From Faecalibacterium prausnitzii (GTDB lineage Bacteria; Bacillota; Clostridia; Oscillospirales; Ruminococcaceae), in assembly GCA_004558805.1 (NCBI GenBank), contig SFDE01000013.1, positions 1-49,673 of the forward strand: a stretch of 49,673 nucleotides of DNA, written 5' to 3'. Both the position numbers and the translations under genes were made by a program. Below the pieces are notes generated by a model, which did no database searches, was not told the DNA's origin, and saw nothing but the letters and a program-made list of their open reading frames with translations. Positions 49,508-49,673 of the stretch are shown here, one piece after another; the first letter of the stretch is position 1; each line of letters begins with the position of its first letter.

Positions 49508-49673
49508 TTCCTTTTTATGCCGGTGGTGGGGGTCTCCCGCGCACTGAGCAACAGCCCGCAGGGCTGATTGCTCCCCCTGCTGTGCAGGGTCGTGCTGTTC
49601 GACCCGCTCACACGCCGCAGATAAAAAGAAAGCCCCCCAGACAAGCTGGAGGGCTTCCTTTTTATGCCGGTGG
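49508..49673 (+). repeat. 19-bp direct repeats around a structured non-coding region
   Basis: TTCCTTTTTATGCCGGTGG occurs at 49508-49526 and again at 49655-49673, the last bases of the window. Between them lie three hairpins: GAGCAA-c-AGCCC/GGGCT-ga-TTGCTC (49546-49573), CCCTGC/GCAGGG (49575-49589) and GGTCG/CGACC (49588-49604). A terminator (49630-49663; AAGCCCCCCAG/CTGGAGGGCTT then CCTTTTT) merges into the second repeat. No convincing coding region is seen in 49274-49673. It could be a small RNA or a dispersed repeat unit. Confidence 0.6.

Noticed and set aside
49246..49644. Minus-strand frame of 132 codons at the right end
   Set aside because: It crosses two strong terminator hairpins and a hairpin cluster, has no ribosome binding site that I can support, and no recognisable domain.

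Overview
The window looks like chromosomal DNA of a low-oxygen gut Firmicute of the Oscillospiraceae/Ruminococcaceae type, most probably Faecalibacterium or a close relative. This is an inference from the high GC content, Gram-positive style AGGAGG ribosome binding sites, a single-chain glycyl-tRNA synthetase, the Firmicute gene order rimP-nusA-rnpM-ylxQ-infB-rbfA-nrnA-truB-ribF, and many GC-rich dispersed intergenic repeats. No rRNA, CRISPR array, prophage or transposase gene is visible.

Layout. 1-515: a four-tRNA cluster (Phe-Gly-Asp-Gly) read leftward from a clear promoter. 636-5192: a divergent type IIA topoisomerase pair (ParE/GyrB-like and ParC/GyrA-like). 5212-5483: a MITE-like inverted-repeat element. 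5523-8950: rlmH, glyS and an M29 aminopeptidase. 8985-17316: a long translation and RNA-maturation operon, rimP to ribF, with a hairpin leader. 17586-22139: leftward nitroreductase, tsaD and polA. 22518-27037: a peptidoglycan-recycling locus (murQ-murP-mupG) divergent from an RpiR/MurR regulator. 27108-32314: a glycerol-3-phosphate locus (glpA-like, glpB-like and DUF1667 rightward, glpK leftward). Both of its transcription units have an intrinsic terminator inside the leader. 32425-43201: a DUF1653 protein, a coiled-coil protein, a MalT/LuxR-type ATPase regulator and a run of secreted or lipid-anchored proteins that I do not recognise. 43234-48408: an AraC regulator divergent from a GPH transporter, a feruloyl-esterase-like hydrolase and an enoate reductase with an Fe-S cluster. 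48529-49673: a second copy of the MITE-like element, a small exported protein and a structured repeat region that ends exactly at the window edge.

How the genes work together. MupG, MurP, MurQ and MurR would take up and break down the wall disaccharide MurNAc-GlcNAc. The glp genes would phosphorylate glycerol and oxidise glycerol-3-phosphate without oxygen; the two leader terminators suggest shared antitermination control. The AraC/GPH/esterase/enoate reductase unit could import a plant phenolic ester or glycoside, cleave the ester and reduce the released cinnamate double bond. That last pathway is the most interesting hypothesis here and is inferred from family assignments and gene order only.
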